This document shows, piece by piece, positions 1 through 9,377 of a stretch of 64,000 nucleotides of DNA. Position 1 is the stretch's first letter; the number at the start of each line of letters is the position of its first letter. Source of the stretch: Bacilli bacterium (GTDB taxonomy: Bacteria > Bacillota_I > Bacilli_A > RFN20 > CAG-826); the NCBI GenBank assembly GCA_017502465.1, contig JAFVUY010000025.1:1-64000 (forward strand), written 5' to 3'. The position numbers and the translations under genes are program-made. The notes beneath the pieces were generated by a model. The model was not told where the DNA came from, did no database searches, and worked only from the letters and a program-made list of their open reading frames with translations.

Positions 1-98
1 AGACTCCGTTTACCGTTGCTCAGAACGGGGATACAGTGACGGTTGCGACAGCATCTGTATGCGCGCGATACCAAGCTACGCTACATCCCGAATATAAT
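1..98. other. GC-rich edge segment, unassigned
   Basis: This end segment is clearly richer in G and C than the neighbouring DNA. One plus-strand frame stays open through it but then runs antisense into the tRNA-Arg gene, so it is not convincing as a gene. It could be the tail of a feature lying outside the window or a contig-edge artefact. Confidence 0.2.
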
Positions 99-175
99 TG
101 GCGCGCCTTGCAAGAATCGAACTCGCAACCTCCAGATTCGTAGTCTGACACTCTATCCAGTTGAGCTAAAGGCGC
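99..175 (-). tRNA. tRNA-Arg (anticodon ACG)
   Basis: The minus strand folds as a complete cloverleaf: acceptor GCGCCTT pairs with AAGGCGC, the anticodon stem TCAGA/TCTGG encloses loop CTACGAA, and a T loop and an encoded CCA end are present. The loop gives anticodon ACG, expected to be edited to ICG and to read CGN codons. It is 20 bases downstream of tRNA-Cys and probably shares its promoter. Confidence 0.96.
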
Positions 176-195
176 ATAGCTTACTTTTATGCGAA

Positions 196-270
196 TGGAG
201 GTTCCTACCGGACTTGAACCGATGCTCATTGAGTTGCAGTCAATTGCCTTACCAACTTGGCTAAGGAACC
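196..270 (-). tRNA. tRNA-Cys (anticodon GCA)
   Basis: Cloverleaf on the minus strand with acceptor GGTTCCT/AGGAACC, anticodon stem ATTGA/TCAAT around loop CTGCAAC, discriminator T and encoded CCA. It is the promoter-proximal gene of the Cys-Arg tRNA pair. Confidence 0.96.
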
Positions 271-289
271 ATCTCGCATAGCGTTGACT

Positions 290-319
290 ATTATATCACT
301 CAAAGCGCTTATCGTTCAA
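290..319 (-). promoter_or_regulatory. Sigma-A-type promoter for tRNA-Cys/Arg
   Basis: Reading the minus strand, TTGAAC (314-319) and a perfect TATAAT (290-295) are separated by 18 bases and lie about 20 bases before tRNA-Cys. Confidence 0.7.
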
Positions 320-388
320 GCACTAAAATGATTTTATTTCTTTTATTTATAAAAGTCACGCAATATTTGAAAAAAACTAAGATTTTTA

Positions 389-2182
389 TTATTTATTTTG
401 TTTTCTTTTCTTTCTTAAAGAAACTTTAATATATTTATTAAAGAAGAAAACGCCTACTAAGCCTAAAATTAAAGCTATTTCACAAATAAATAATATTGTT
501 GCCCAAAGTGGGAGAGGATCGCTTTTGAAATTTTCCCACATTTCAAGGATAAGAGAATTATTTTCTCCAAAATCACGCATAACCGCGCACCTTGTCATTG
601 TTTCTTCATCTGGATATTGGCAGAAGAAAGCTCCTCCAACAGAGATGTTTTTGCTTCCATCTTCATTTTCATAAGGAAGATAATTGTCGCTATAAAAGAT
701 TGTATCTCCATCTAAGTGAGAATATTCACTTAAAGTGTCTTTAAAAACATAATCCAAATTAACTTCTTCCCATTCTGGGTCGATAATTAACCTCTCATTA
801 TATTTTTCTCCTATTTCAATAGGGTTATCATTTTCATCGTAATAATAAAGTTCTACATCATCATATAATGGGTCATTATCACTTTCAAAATGACAGTCAT
901 CATAGAAAACTTCAACTTCTTCATTTGTTAAAGGATCAACGTAATATAAGGAATCGTAGTCTTCTCCATAGTAAATATATTCAGTTCTAATGTCGTACCA
1001 ATCTCTAGTTTGATCTAACATTTCATCTCCACCGACAAAAGATGTATATCCAATATAGGAAACATTTTGAACTGCATTTTTAGGCATGGAGATAAAATCA
1101 ATAAACAAATGAGCAAGTTCATATTGAGCTTCGCTTCTAGATTCGTCCTTAGGCATACACCAACCATCAAACCAGATATTTGAGCCTAATTCAGGCACTG
1201 CATAAAGTAATTCAATACCCTTTTCAGTATCAGCGAGTTCGATGGAATAGCAGGCGTCTCCGCTCCAAGCAAAGTTAATACCGATTTTACCTTCAACGAT
1301 ATCTTGTTTTCCGCTGTCGACTTCTAAACCAAAAACATTAGTTTTTAAGTTTGAAAGAGTTTCACTAACTTCTTCAATTGTCTTTTTGTCCGCTCTATTA
1401 AAAATAGAAGTAACAATTGAATTATATTCGCTAGAAGTAATTTCGTTAGATAAGTATCTATTTCTTTCCCTTTGAAGTTCGTCTTTATATGTTTCGATGA
1501 CCCCAATCGCATAAGTATCTCTCATAGAGTCTTTAACTGAAATTGTGCCTTTATAATCTTTGTTCCAAAGATTAGACCAACTGGACATATCTTCAATAAT
1601 TTTATCGCTAGAAATTTCTCTTTTTGCAAATGTTTCATACAAAGGATTAAAAACTAATCCAAGAGTACCCCACATATATCCGCAGGCATAATCTTTTAAA
1701 GAGTCTTTTCTAACAATGTTACCTTCTTCGTCTTTAACATCCGCGGTTATATCGTCGAGTTGTTTTTTCATGTAGTCAGATACGTGTTCTGTGTAATTAG
1801 GGATTTTGTTTCTATCTAATTTTTCAAGCAAGTCCAAACTCAAAAGTTTTTGAATCATATAATCACTAGGACAAATTAAATCATAGTGAGTTTTTCCTGT
1901 TTGAAGTTCGTTAAACATAGTTTCGTTTGTATCAGTCGTGTCATAAACAACTTTAACATTTGAATATTGGGGATATTTTTCTCTAATGTATCGTTCAAAT
2001 TGAACGACCATATCATCATTTTCATATCCTTCTTCTACATCTTGAAGATAAATATAATCTTCCCAGTTTAATATTCTTAAAACTTGGCTACCTGTTTCAC
2101 TAGTAGGATTGGAACAAGAAGTTAAGCCAATAGAAAAAGCTGGGATAAGAGAAAGCATTAAATATAAAATTTTATTTTTCAT
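389..2182 (-). CDS. potD: Spermidine/putrescine-binding lipoprotein PotD, C-terminally membrane-anchored
   Basis: Substrate-binding component of the polyamine importer encoded with the three genes upstream. A lipoprotein signal ends in a lipobox (LTSC), and the body matches PotD (ILNWEDYI near the N-terminus, a ligand-pocket region with NFAWSGDACY). At 597 aa it is far longer than the usual ~350. The extra length is an Asp/Glu/Tyr-rich insert of roughly 120 residues (about 405-530) and a C-terminal transmembrane helix (about 560-585) followed by a Lys/Arg-rich tail. The protein is thus predicted to be held by lipid and by helix. It is last in the operon; its ATG overlaps the potC stop (TAATG) after a GGGAGGG ribosome site. 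Ligand specificity is inferred from family and operon. Confidence 0.9.
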   Translation of the reverse strand: MKNKILYLMLSLIPAFSIGLTSCSNPTSETGSQVLRILNWEDYIYLQDVEEGYENDDMVVQFERYIREKYPQYSNVKVVYDTTDTNETMFNELQTGKTHYDLICPSDYMIQKLLSLDLLEKLDRNKIPNYTEHVSDYMKKQLDDITADVKDEEGNIVRKDSLKDYACGYMWGTLGLVFNPLYETFAKREISSDKIIEDMSSWSNLWNKDYKGTISVKDSMRDTYAIGVIETYKDELQRERNRYLSNEITSSEYNSIVTSIFNRADKKTIEEVSETLSNLKTNVFGLEVDSGKQDIVEGKIGINFAWSGDACYSIELADTEKGIELLYAVPELGSNIWFDGWCMPKDESRSEAQYELAHLFIDFISMPKNAVQNVSYIGYTSFVGGDEMLDQTRDWYDIRTEYIYYGEDYDSLYYVDPLTNEEVEVFYDDCHFESDNDPLYDDVELYYYDENDNPIEIGEKYNERLIIDPEWEEVNLDYVFKDTLSEYSHLDGDTIFYSDNYLPYENEDGSKNISVGGAFFCQYPDEETMTRCAVMRDFGENNSLILEMWENFKSDPLPLWATILFICEIALILGLVGVFFFNKYIKVSLRKKRKQNK

Positions 2183-3027
2183 TAAATATCCCTCCCTTTT
2201 CTAACTTTTTTCTTATTAGAAGTTTTGTTTTTATAAATAGTCACCAAAATAACAGCGATAACAACAAGAATGAAGATAATTGTTGTAAGAGCACGCATTT
2301 CTGGCGGAATTGGTCCTTTTTTAATTTTGGCTTGTACAAGAGTGGAAAGTGTTTCAATTTGAGAATCTCCAGAAAGAAGACCGGTACCTCTTGTAAAAGC
2401 GGTGATGATAAAATCATCAAGAGATAAAGTAATCGATAATAGGAAACCGCTTAAAATACCAGGTAAACATTCAGGAATAATTACTTTCCATAATGCTTTT
2501 TTTGGAGTTGCGCCTAAATCAATCGCCGCCTCATATAAATACGGATCCATTTGTTGAAGTCTAGGTTTAACATTCGTATATACGAATGGTAAAGCTAAAA
2601 CGACATGACCAATAAGTAGGGTCCAGAAAGAGAATATGTTCGCGCGGAAAATAATATTACCAACGAAAACAAACATAACAACAAGTGATAAGGCCATAAC
2701 AATTTCAGCGTTTACAATTGGGATTTGTGTAACAGTGTCCACAACACTTCTAGTTCTTTTCTTAGAATAGAAAGCTCCAATCGCTCCTAATGTTCCTAAA
2801 ATAGTAGCAACAAAAGCTGAAATAAGAGCAAGTAATAATGTGTTACCAAGCGCGATTAAGATTTCTTTATTTTCAAAAAGTGCGCTATAAAGATTAAAAC
2901 TAAATCCAGTCCATCCTCCGACGTTAGTCGCTTCAGTAAATGAGAAGGCAATTAAAACTAAGATTGGGAGATACATAATGAGAAGGATAAACCAGATATA
3001 TGTTTGTCCGAGAATTTTCTTTACCAT
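2182..3027 (-). CDS. potC: Spermidine/putrescine ABC transporter permease PotC
   Basis: Inner-membrane permease with about six hydrophobic helices and the typical cytoplasmic coupling (EAA) loop, readable as EAAIDLGATPKKALWKVIIPECLPG. The 281 aa length is normal for PotC. It pairs with PotB to form the channel of the polyamine importer. Its start overlaps the end of potB by seven bases and its stop overlaps the potD start, so translation is likely coupled. A GAGGAGG ribosome site supports the start. Confidence 0.92.
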   Translation of the reverse strand: MVKKILGQTYIWFILLIMYLPILVLIAFSFTEATNVGGWTGFSFNLYSALFENKEILIALGNTLLLALISAFVATILGTLGAIGAFYSKKRTRSVVDTVTQIPIVNAEIVMALSLVVMFVFVGNIIFRANIFSFWTLLIGHVVLALPFVYTNVKPRLQQMDPYLYEAAIDLGATPKKALWKVIIPECLPGILSGFLLSITLSLDDFIITAFTRGTGLLSGDSQIETLSTLVQAKIKKGPIPPEMRALTTIIFILVVIAVILVTIYKNKTSNKKKVRKGRDI

Positions 3028-3848
3028 AATCCGCCTCCTCTTCTTTCTTCTTTCTTATTAGAAAAGCCGCCTGTAACCGCCATTGAAATAAAGATAATAA
3101 CAAGCATAATCATGGCCATAAAAGAGCCATCATTCCAGGCATTGTTTGTGAAATCTAAATAAATATAGTTTCCAAATAATGTAATCTTTCCTTCGGAAAG
3201 AACATCACTAATAACATAGCTTGACATCGTTGGCATAAAAGTCATCAAACATGCGGAAACAATTCCAGGAACAGTTTGAAGCAAAATGTTTTTAAAAAAG
3301 ACAACAACAGGGCTTGCTCCAAGGTCTTGAGCAGCTTCAATTTGATATCTATCAAGTTTAAGCATTGTAGTGTATAAGGGCAAAATAACAAAAGGTAAAT
3401 AGTTATAAACCATACCAATAAGAGTGGCTAAATATGGAGATGTTCCTCCATTAATTCCCATCCATGTTAATAGGTCTCTTGTCGCGCCTGTTCTTAGAAC
3501 AAAGTTTATCCACATAGGCGCGATAAATAAAGTAACTAAAACACCATTTTTGTTAATTTTTTTATTAGCCAAAAAGAAGGCTAATGGGTAACCAATCAAT
3601 AAGCAAATTATTGTGGTTTGAAGAGCAATAAACACTGAAACAATTAAAGTATTAATCTTGCTCCAATTAGTGAAGAAAGACACTAATGAATCAACGGAAA
3701 AATTTCCTTTTGAATCTGTAAAAGCATAGAAAACGATAATTAAAATAGGAACAATTACAAATAAAACCAAAAATAATGCATAAGGAATGCAAAGATATTT
3801 TCTTTTAAAAAGCATCAACGATGGTCTTTTATTAGTCTTTGATTTCAT
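3021..3848 (-). CDS. potB: Spermidine/putrescine ABC transporter permease PotB
   Basis: A 275 aa integral membrane protein with about six transmembrane segments and the coupling-loop signature EAAQDLGASPVVVFFKNILLQ. It is the second permease half of the polyamine importer. The start lies inside the end of potA (17-base overlap), as is common in this operon. The C-terminus is basic and cytoplasmic. Confidence 0.92.
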   Translation of the reverse strand: MKSKTNKRPSLMLFKRKYLCIPYALFLVLFVIVPILIIVFYAFTDSKGNFSVDSLVSFFTNWSKINTLIVSVFIALQTTIICLLIGYPLAFFLANKKINKNGVLVTLFIAPMWINFVLRTGATRDLLTWMGINGGTSPYLATLIGMVYNYLPFVILPLYTTMLKLDRYQIEAAQDLGASPVVVFFKNILLQTVPGIVSACLMTFMPTMSSYVISDVLSEGKITLFGNYIYLDFTNNAWNDGSFMAMIMLVIIFISMAVTGGFSNKKEERRGGGLW

Positions 3849-5367
3849 ATTTAGAAATATCGCCTTTCAAAACTAACTTGATATCTTTTGCTTTGATTGA
3901 AACAGAAACCATATCATTTTCGTTCCAAGAATAAAGAGTGTCGACAATAAAATCTTCCTCTTCTTCAGTTCTAACCATTACTTGATAATGGTCGCCTTTA
4001 TAAATAATAGAGACAATTTCTCCATTAGATTGTCCGTTGTCATATCCATCGATGATTTCAATATCATTTAAACCAACACTTGCGATGACGTCCGCATCAT
4101 TTAAATCATATTTTTTGCCATCTTTAGAGACCAAATAGCCTTCTTCGTCGATGTGTGAATCTGGTAATAATTGAGTAATATCACAGTCGAATGGATCTTC
4201 AGAAATCATAACTTTGTTTTCTTTGTTAATCCAAGCATCTGAATAAGTGTTAACTGTAACATCTTTTTTCATGATGTGAATATTGTCTGGATCAACATCG
4301 ATTGTGACGATATCTTCGACCTCTCTTTCTTTTGTATCTTGGACAATAATTTCGTTTTTGCCCACCATAACAACATATTCAAAATGAACACCTTTAAAAA
4401 TTTTGTTAGCAATAACGCCCTGACAAACTTTTTCAGTTTCATCTTTTTTGTGTTTCTTTAAAATGACGTCTTCAGGACGAATAACAACATCGACCTTTTC
4501 ATTAGTTGGGAAATCGTCAACGCATTCGAAAACATGGTTGAGGAATCTTACTTTATATTTTCCCGCCATTGTCGCGTTATAAATATTGGATTCTCCAATG
4601 AAGTTAGCAACATAGGCATTAACAGGTTCATTATAAATTTCTTTAGGTGTGCCAATTTGTTGAATTTCGCCTGATTTCATAACAACTATTGTGTCAGACA
4701 TAGTAAGAGCTTCTTCTTGGTCGTGAGTAACATAGATAAATGTAATGCCAAGTTTTTTGTGCATCTCTTTAAGTTCAAGTTGCATCTCTTTTCTCATCTT
4801 TAAGTCAAGAGCGCCTAAAGGTTCGTCTAATAAAAGAATTTCAGGTTCATTAACAATCGCTCTTGCAATAGCGACTCTTTGTTGTTGACCGCCGGATAAG
4901 GTGGAGATATCTCTATTTTCGAGTTCTTCTAAATCAACAATTTTAAGAGCTCTTGCAACTTTTTTATCGATTTCAGATGCGGTTAAATGACGCATCTTAG
5001 TAACTTTGTTACCTTTTCTATCAACTTTTTCGTAAGGGATTTTCTTAAGTTTTAATCCAAAAGCAACGTTATCGTAAACATCTAAATATGGAAATAAAGC
5101 ATATCTTTGGAAAACCGTGTTGATTGGCCTTAAATAAGGTGGAATTTTTGTGATGTCTTGTCCGTTAAGTAAAATTGTGCCTTTATCTGGCATTTCAAAA
5201 CCACCAAGCATACGTAAAGTTGTAGATTTACCACATCCAGATGGTCCTAAGATTGTTACAAATTCTCCCTTTGTGATATCAAGGCTAATTTCATCGACAA
5301 CAGTTGTTCCGTCGAATACTTTACTAACCCCTTGAAGTGAAATAATACAGTTTTTTTCGTTCGCCAT
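3832..5367 (-). CDS. potA: Spermidine/putrescine ABC transporter ATPase PotA, with long C-terminal extension
   Basis: ATPase that powers the PotBCD importer. Walker A GPSGCGKST is at about 41-49, the signature LSGGQQQ at about 157-163, Walker B ILLLDEP at about 177-183, and the H-loop is in YVTHDQEEA. At 511 aa it is about 140 residues longer than usual. There is a short basic insert (about 116-133) and an enlarged C-terminal region after the NBD, where PotA/MalK proteins carry TOBE regulatory domains. A GGGGGAG ribosome site precedes the ATG. It is the first gene of the potABCD operon. Confidence 0.93.
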   Translation of the reverse strand: MANEKNCIISLQGVSKVFDGTTVVDEISLDITKGEFVTILGPSGCGKSTTLRMLGGFEMPDKGTILLNGQDITKIPPYLRPINTVFQRYALFPYLDVYDNVAFGLKLKKIPYEKVDRKGNKVTKMRHLTASEIDKKVARALKIVDLEELENRDISTLSGGQQQRVAIARAIVNEPEILLLDEPLGALDLKMRKEMQLELKEMHKKLGITFIYVTHDQEEALTMSDTIVVMKSGEIQQIGTPKEIYNEPVNAYVANFIGESNIYNATMAGKYKVRFLNHVFECVDDFPTNEKVDVVIRPEDVILKKHKKDETEKVCQGVIANKIFKGVHFEYVVMVGKNEIIVQDTKEREVEDIVTIDVDPDNIHIMKKDVTVNTYSDAWINKENKVMISEDPFDCDITQLLPDSHIDEEGYLVSKDGKKYDLNDADVIASVGLNDIEIIDGYDNGQSNGEIVSIIYKGDHYQVMVRTEEEEDFIVDTLYSWNENDMVSVSIKAKDIKLVLKGDISKYEIKD

Positions 5368-5654
5368 ATTGTCTCCCCCTAATAGAACAGAGTGATTTAT
5401 TTTTTCAAAAATATTTCGCTAAAATAATAAGGAAAAAATTATCTAAATACAAACAAATTTTTTTATTTATTTTTTTAAATTGAATTTTTAAAAGAAAATC
5501 TCAAGTTTGGATTTGACATTTTTTATCGATAAATCCGATATTTTTTCATTTTTTAATCTTGTGTTTTTTCTTTGAAATTTTTTTGAGTTTTTTGCTTATG
5601 TTTTTTATCAAAATATATTTTAGTTATATGCTGGAAAGATTAAAGAAAATAATG
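5368..5654. other. AT-rich divergent intergenic region
   Basis: Almost pure A/T sequence between divergently transcribed potA and the 5667 lipoprotein gene. Besides the potA ribosome site and the promoter noted for the lipoprotein, I see a possible extra plus-strand -35 (TTGACA, 5513-5518) with only a poor -10. I recognise no riboswitch or ORF. Confidence 0.5.
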
Positions 5655-5666
5655 TAGAATAATGCT
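5632..5666 (+). promoter_or_regulatory. Promoter of a leaderless lipoprotein mRNA
   Basis: TGGAAA, a 17-base spacer and TAGAAT (5655-5660) are followed by exactly six bases and then the ATG at 5667, with no Shine-Dalgarno sequence. Transcription should therefore start at or within a base or two of the start codon. Confidence 0.55.
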
Positions 5667-6713
5667 ATGAAAAAATCACTTTTATTTTTACCAATAGCTT
5701 TAATATCATTAGCGTCACTTACAAGTTGCAATCAAGGAGAAGCAAATGAAATAAAACTCACTTTTGGCTCTTATATTGATTCAACTTTTACTGATTTAAA
5801 ATACGCAGATTTAGAAGCTAAAATCAACGAAGAACAAAGCTTCATTTTAGTTACTTACCCAGGTGCAGATTCTACTTGCTCATGCTGGAGAGTTTTTGAA
5901 ATGATTATTAATCAATATGTAAATGCGAACGTTGAAATTATTTATGGCGTTGATGTTTATCAAATCATGGGCAAAAATAACGATTTCAATTTGTCTTTAT
6001 CTACTTCTTCTCCAAGTATTTCTTTCTTCAAAAATGGACAACTTGTTGAACAAATCGCATATTCCACGAAAAATCCTCAAAAATTTTATAAGGACTATGT
6101 TGAATTAGGCAAATTGATTTCTAGCAAAACTGAAGAACCTGAAATTATTTATGTAAACGAATCAATTTTAGATAATTCTATTAAAGAAAAAGAAGATTTT
6201 GTAATTCTTCACACCTATTCTTCTTGTCCAGATTGTTCATATTGCATTCCAAATGTCGTCACTCCTTTCGCGAGCAATAATGATTTAGATGAAGAAATTT
6301 GGATTATTGACTTAAACGAAATTAAGTCCGATGCAACTTTATGGCAAAATTATAAAAACAAATATAATTTGTCAAACGCGAACAACAATCCTTTTGGATA
6401 TAATAATGGATATGTTCCAACCGCTCAAGCATACGAAAATGGCGAACTAATTGATGCATCTGTCTACTTTAACGACACAATCTCATTAGTGAATAACTCC
6501 TATGTAATTACTGATTCATTCTATACAGAAGAAAGATTGTCACACATATCTTACGCTACAGATATAGAAATAAATATCTTGATGGGTTTAGAAATTCCTA
6601 GCGATCAAATTATGTCTTATAATAATGGGGAATATATAATTTGGTCCCAAGAATACGCGAACGTCTATCATAAGCCATTGCTCGAAGCATTCTTAACAAA
6701 ATACACAAAATAA
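5667..6713 (+). CDS. Lipoprotein with two thioredoxin-like domains
   Basis: The lipobox (LTSC) at about residue 20 predicts an extracytoplasmic lipoprotein. Two thioredoxin-like segments follow. The first has a Cys pair in a STCSCW context near residue 70 and a later FFKNGQLVEQ strand typical of the fold. The second has CPDCSYC near residue 190 and a YVPTAQAYENGE segment that resembles the cis-Pro loop and last strands of thioredoxin. Cysteines at the active-site positions suggest a surface disulfide oxidoreductase or redox sensor; this is inference. Length 348 aa, monocistronic. Confidence 0.7.
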   Translation: MKKSLLFLPIALISLASLTSCNQGEANEIKLTFGSYIDSTFTDLKYADLEAKINEEQSFILVTYPGADSTCSCWRVFEMIINQYVNANVEIIYGVDVYQIMGKNNDFNLSLSTSSPSISFFKNGQLVEQIAYSTKNPQKFYKDYVELGKLISSKTEEPEIIYVNESILDNSIKEKEDFVILHTYSSCPDCSYCIPNVVTPFASNNDLDEEIWIIDLNEIKSDATLWQNYKNKYNLSNANNNPFGYNNGYVPTAQAYENGELIDASVYFNDTISLVNNSYVITDSFYTEERLSHISYATDIEINILMGLEIPSDQIMSYNNGEYIIWSQEYANVYHKPLLEAFLTKYTK

Positions 6714-6736
6714 AAAGGGATTTAAATCCCTTTTTT
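6712..6736. terminator. Bidirectional terminator
   Basis: AAAAAGGGA and TCCCTTTTT pair around a short loop with A and T tracts on both sides. It sits between the convergent lipoprotein and ldh genes and can serve both strands. Confidence 0.85.
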
Positions 6737-7691
6737 AATTATTAGCTTCAATAATCAAATCTCTAATTTTCTTTCCAGATGCAATTAGGGATTCTTTTTC
6801 TTCGAGGCTATAATCTAGCCTTAAGACTCTTTCAATACCTTTAGAATTCACAATGCAAGGGAGAGAGAAATAGAAATCTTTTATTCCAAATTCGCTTTCA
6901 TCTTCGATCAAAGTTGACACTGTTAAGACCGAATTAGTGTTATTAATAATAGCTTCAACAATTCTTGCAACCGCGAGTGCGACCGCATAATATGTCGCGC
7001 CTTTTTTAGCAATAATTTCATAGGCCGCATTTTTGACTTTATTATGAAGCTCATTAAGTCTAGACAAATGTTTTCCTTTACATCTTCCACATCTTTGGCA
7101 GAACTTATCTAAAGATAAACCACCAATTGTCGTGACTGAAAAGGCAGGCACTTCACTATCTCCGTGTTCACCTAAAACAAATGTGTGAATATTCCTAGAG
7201 TCAACATGAGCATCTTCTGCAATGGCAGCTTTAAGTCTAGCGGTATCCAAAACTGTACCTGAACCAATGACTTGGTTTGATGGTAAATCTAATTTGCTAT
7301 ATGTGTAATAAGTCAAAACGTCTACAGGATTAGTAACCACCATAACTATCAATTCTTTATGAACAAATGGCTTCATAGATTCGATAATTGAATCGAAGAC
7401 CTTAAGGTTTCGTTTGAGCAAATCGATTCTTGTTTCTCCGTCTTTTTGTCCAACACCCGCGGTGATAATCACAATATGAGCGTCAACGATATCTTTATAA
7501 TCTCCTGCTTTTACAATTTTTGGAGAAACAAAAGGCATCCCATGAATCATATCAAGGGCATCTCCCTCTGCTTTTGCTTTATTTACATCAATAATTACAA
7601 TTTCAGAAATATAATTATTTAACATCAAGGTGTAGGCAGTTGTTGAACCCACCATACCATCCCCGATGATTACAACTTTTCTATTAAGCAT
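6735..7691 (-). CDS. ldh: L-lactate dehydrogenase
   Basis: Reduces pyruvate to L-lactate with NADH, the fermentative route for regenerating NAD+. The N-terminal Rossmann motif is GDGMVG (10-15), the substrate-specificity loop has GQKDGETR with Arg88, and the catalytic His is in GEHGDSE (His176). I chose the start at 7691 because AAGGAGG lies just upstream; a longer reading frame to 7736 has no ribosome site. Length is 318 aa. A Cys-rich stretch, CQRCGRC (198-204), precedes the usual AAYEII helix. The gene follows adenosine deaminase by 13 bases. Confidence 0.93.
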   Translation of the reverse strand: MLNRKVVIIGDGMVGSTTAYTLMLNNYISEIVIIDVNKAKAEGDALDMIHGMPFVSPKIVKAGDYKDIVDAHIVIITAGVGQKDGETRIDLLKRNLKVFDSIIESMKPFVHKELIVMVVTNPVDVLTYYTYSKLDLPSNQVIGSGTVLDTARLKAAIAEDAHVDSRNIHTFVLGEHGDSEVPAFSVTTIGGLSLDKFCQRCGRCKGKHLSRLNELHNKVKNAAYEIIAKKGATYYAVALAVARIVEAIINNTNSVLTVSTLIEDESEFGIKDFYFSLPCIVNSKGIERVLRLDYSLEEKESLIASGKKIRDLIIEANN

Positions 7692-7704
7692 AATTGCTGC
7701 CTCC

Positions 7705-8700
7705 TTACAATAATATTGTATCGTAAAAGCCATCAATTTTAGTTAATAACGCTTTTCTTTTTATTTCTTTTTCGCTCTCGCGCATAAAGGAACCATTGAT
7801 AGAATTAGATAATAGTTTAAAAACTTCTTCTTTTGATAATTTGAAAGCGCGATATAAATGTTTAAATTCTTTGATGACATTTGTGTCGCTTACTGTCATA
7901 TTGTCACTATTAACAGTAACGAATATCTCATTTTCTAAAAATTGTCTAATTGGAACAAATTCATAATCTTTTAAAGACTTTGTTTGCAAATTACTAGTCG
8001 GACAGAATTCAAAGTAAATCTTGTTTTTAACCTTCTTCAAACTCTCACTGTCAAAAGATAGGTGTACCCCATGACCAATTCTAGAAGCGCCAATGTCAAT
8101 AGCTTCCATAATCGATTCATTTCCGCAAGCCTCTCCAGCGTGAATAATTACATTCAAATTACTCTTAATAGCCACATCGAATAAATCTTTATATTCGCGG
8201 GTAGGAAGAAATGCTTCAGGTCCCGCTAAATCAATTGCCGCAATCTTTTCATCATTTAGATAAATAGCCGCATCGATGGTCTTTTTGTTGAGCTCACTAC
8301 TACTTTGCCTCATGCAACATAAAATTATTTTAGCGTCAAATCCTGGTGTAGATTCTAACCCTTCTTTCAAACCATCCAAAACAGCTTTTGTTACCTCTAT
8401 TTCATTCATTCCTTTTAGTGTGTGCAGTTGAGGTGCAAATCTAATTTCAGCGTAAATGTAGTTTAAGTTAAATAAACGCAAAACCAATGACTTTGTCGCA
8501 TATTTTAATGATTCATAATCTTGAAGCAAAGAACATGGAAGATCAAATCTTTTTAGATACTCTTCTAAACTTTTACAATCTTTATTTACAACTATATTGT
8601 TAGGAAATTCATTCCCCAAAGATACATTGTTTTTCTTTGCTAAATATATAAAATCTTCTTTTGATAAAGAACCATCTAAATGTAAATGCAGATCAATCAT
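7705..8700 (-). CDS. add: Adenosine deaminase
   Basis: Deaminates adenosine to inosine in purine salvage. Metal-binding HLHLDGS is at the N-terminus. HAGEACG supplies the third His and GHGVHL a further active-site His. The last metal-ligand Asp is in VNSDNMT, a variant of the SDDP signature seen in related bacterial enzymes. Length 331 aa is typical. It starts one base after the stop of the upstream metallo-hydrolase gene, so the two are translationally coupled, and it probably forms one transcript with ldh. Confidence 0.9.
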   Translation of the reverse strand: MIDLHLHLDGSLSKEDFIYLAKKNNVSLGNEFPNNIVVNKDCKSLEEYLKRFDLPCSLLQDYESLKYATKSLVLRLFNLNYIYAEIRFAPQLHTLKGMNEIEVTKAVLDGLKEGLESTPGFDAKIILCCMRQSSSELNKKTIDAAIYLNDEKIAAIDLAGPEAFLPTREYKDLFDVAIKSNLNVIIHAGEACGNESIMEAIDIGASRIGHGVHLSFDSESLKKVKNKIYFEFCPTSNLQTKSLKDYEFVPIRQFLENEIFVTVNSDNMTVSDTNVIKEFKHLYRAFKLSKEEVFKLLSNSINGSFMRESEKEIKRKALLTKIDGFYDTILL

Positions 8701-8701
8701 T

Positions 8702-9310
8702 TTATTGTCTCACTTTCTTAAAAACAAAATATCCAGAATCACCTTTTCTAAATTCAAATTCATCACTATCGATAAATTTTACATCGTCAATGTTTGACAA
8801 TAAGACATCAATTTGATTTCCGTCTTCATATCCTGTTTTAAATTTTTTATCGAAGAAATGCATAGGAATTACAATTTTTGCATTAATTTTTTTACATAAA
8901 TCAATTGCTTCAATGGCACCGATTGTGTAAAAGCCATTAATAGGAACTAAGGCTATATCTATATTTGTTAATTTGGTTAAATCAACGTTAATTGTTCCTA
9001 TATCGCCGAAATGAGCAATTTTAAATCCATCCACGTTTACAATATGAATTTTATTGTTTCCTCTTAATTGACCGCCTTCTTTATCATGAGGGACACGAAC
9101 TACATCATAAGAGACATCAACATGATTAACTATATCAACGTTTTTTCTTGCGTTATGATCGTGATGTTCATGTGATATAAATAAAGCGTTTGTTTGAATT
9201 TTATTTAGTTTTAGATTAGGAACACTTTCATCCTTATAGGGGTCAAAAAGTAAGTTAAAATCCTTTCCAACAATTTTAAAACATGAATGTCCGTAATTTA
9301 TAATTTTCAT
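8702..9310 (-). CDS. Metallo-beta-lactamase-fold hydrolase (UlaG-like)
   Basis: A compact (202 aa) member of the metal-dependent hydrolase family that includes UlaG-like L-ascorbate-6-phosphate lactonases. Visible features are GHSCFKI at the N-terminus, the zinc motif SHEHHDHN, HFGDIG supplying an Asp ligand, and PMHFF near the C-terminus. The substrate is not known; many members are annotated only as putative metallo-hydrolases (YtkL type). First gene of an apparent add-ldh operon. Confidence 0.8.
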   Translation of the reverse strand: MKIINYGHSCFKIVGKDFNLLFDPYKDESVPNLKLNKIQTNALFISHEHHDHNARKNVDIVNHVDVSYDVVRVPHDKEGGQLRGNNKIHIVNVDGFKIAHFGDIGTINVDLTKLTNIDIALVPINGFYTIGAIEAIDLCKKINAKIVIPMHFFDKKFKTGYEDGNQIDVLLSNIDDVKFIDSDEFEFRKGDSGYFVFKKVRQ

Positions 9311-9345
9311 ATCTATATTTTAATTCTCTTTTTCTTAAAAGAAAA

Positions 9346-9367
9346 GTCACATGTTTTACCATGTGAC
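9346..9367 (-). terminator. Terminator of mscL
   Basis: GTCACATG pairs with CATGTGAC and, on the minus strand, the hairpin is followed by TTTTCTTTT. Confidence 0.85.
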
Positions 9368-9377
9368 ATAATCTTAA

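Noticed and set aside
43..264. Plus-strand ORF across the first two tRNAs
   Set aside because: Overlaps two tRNA genes in antisense.
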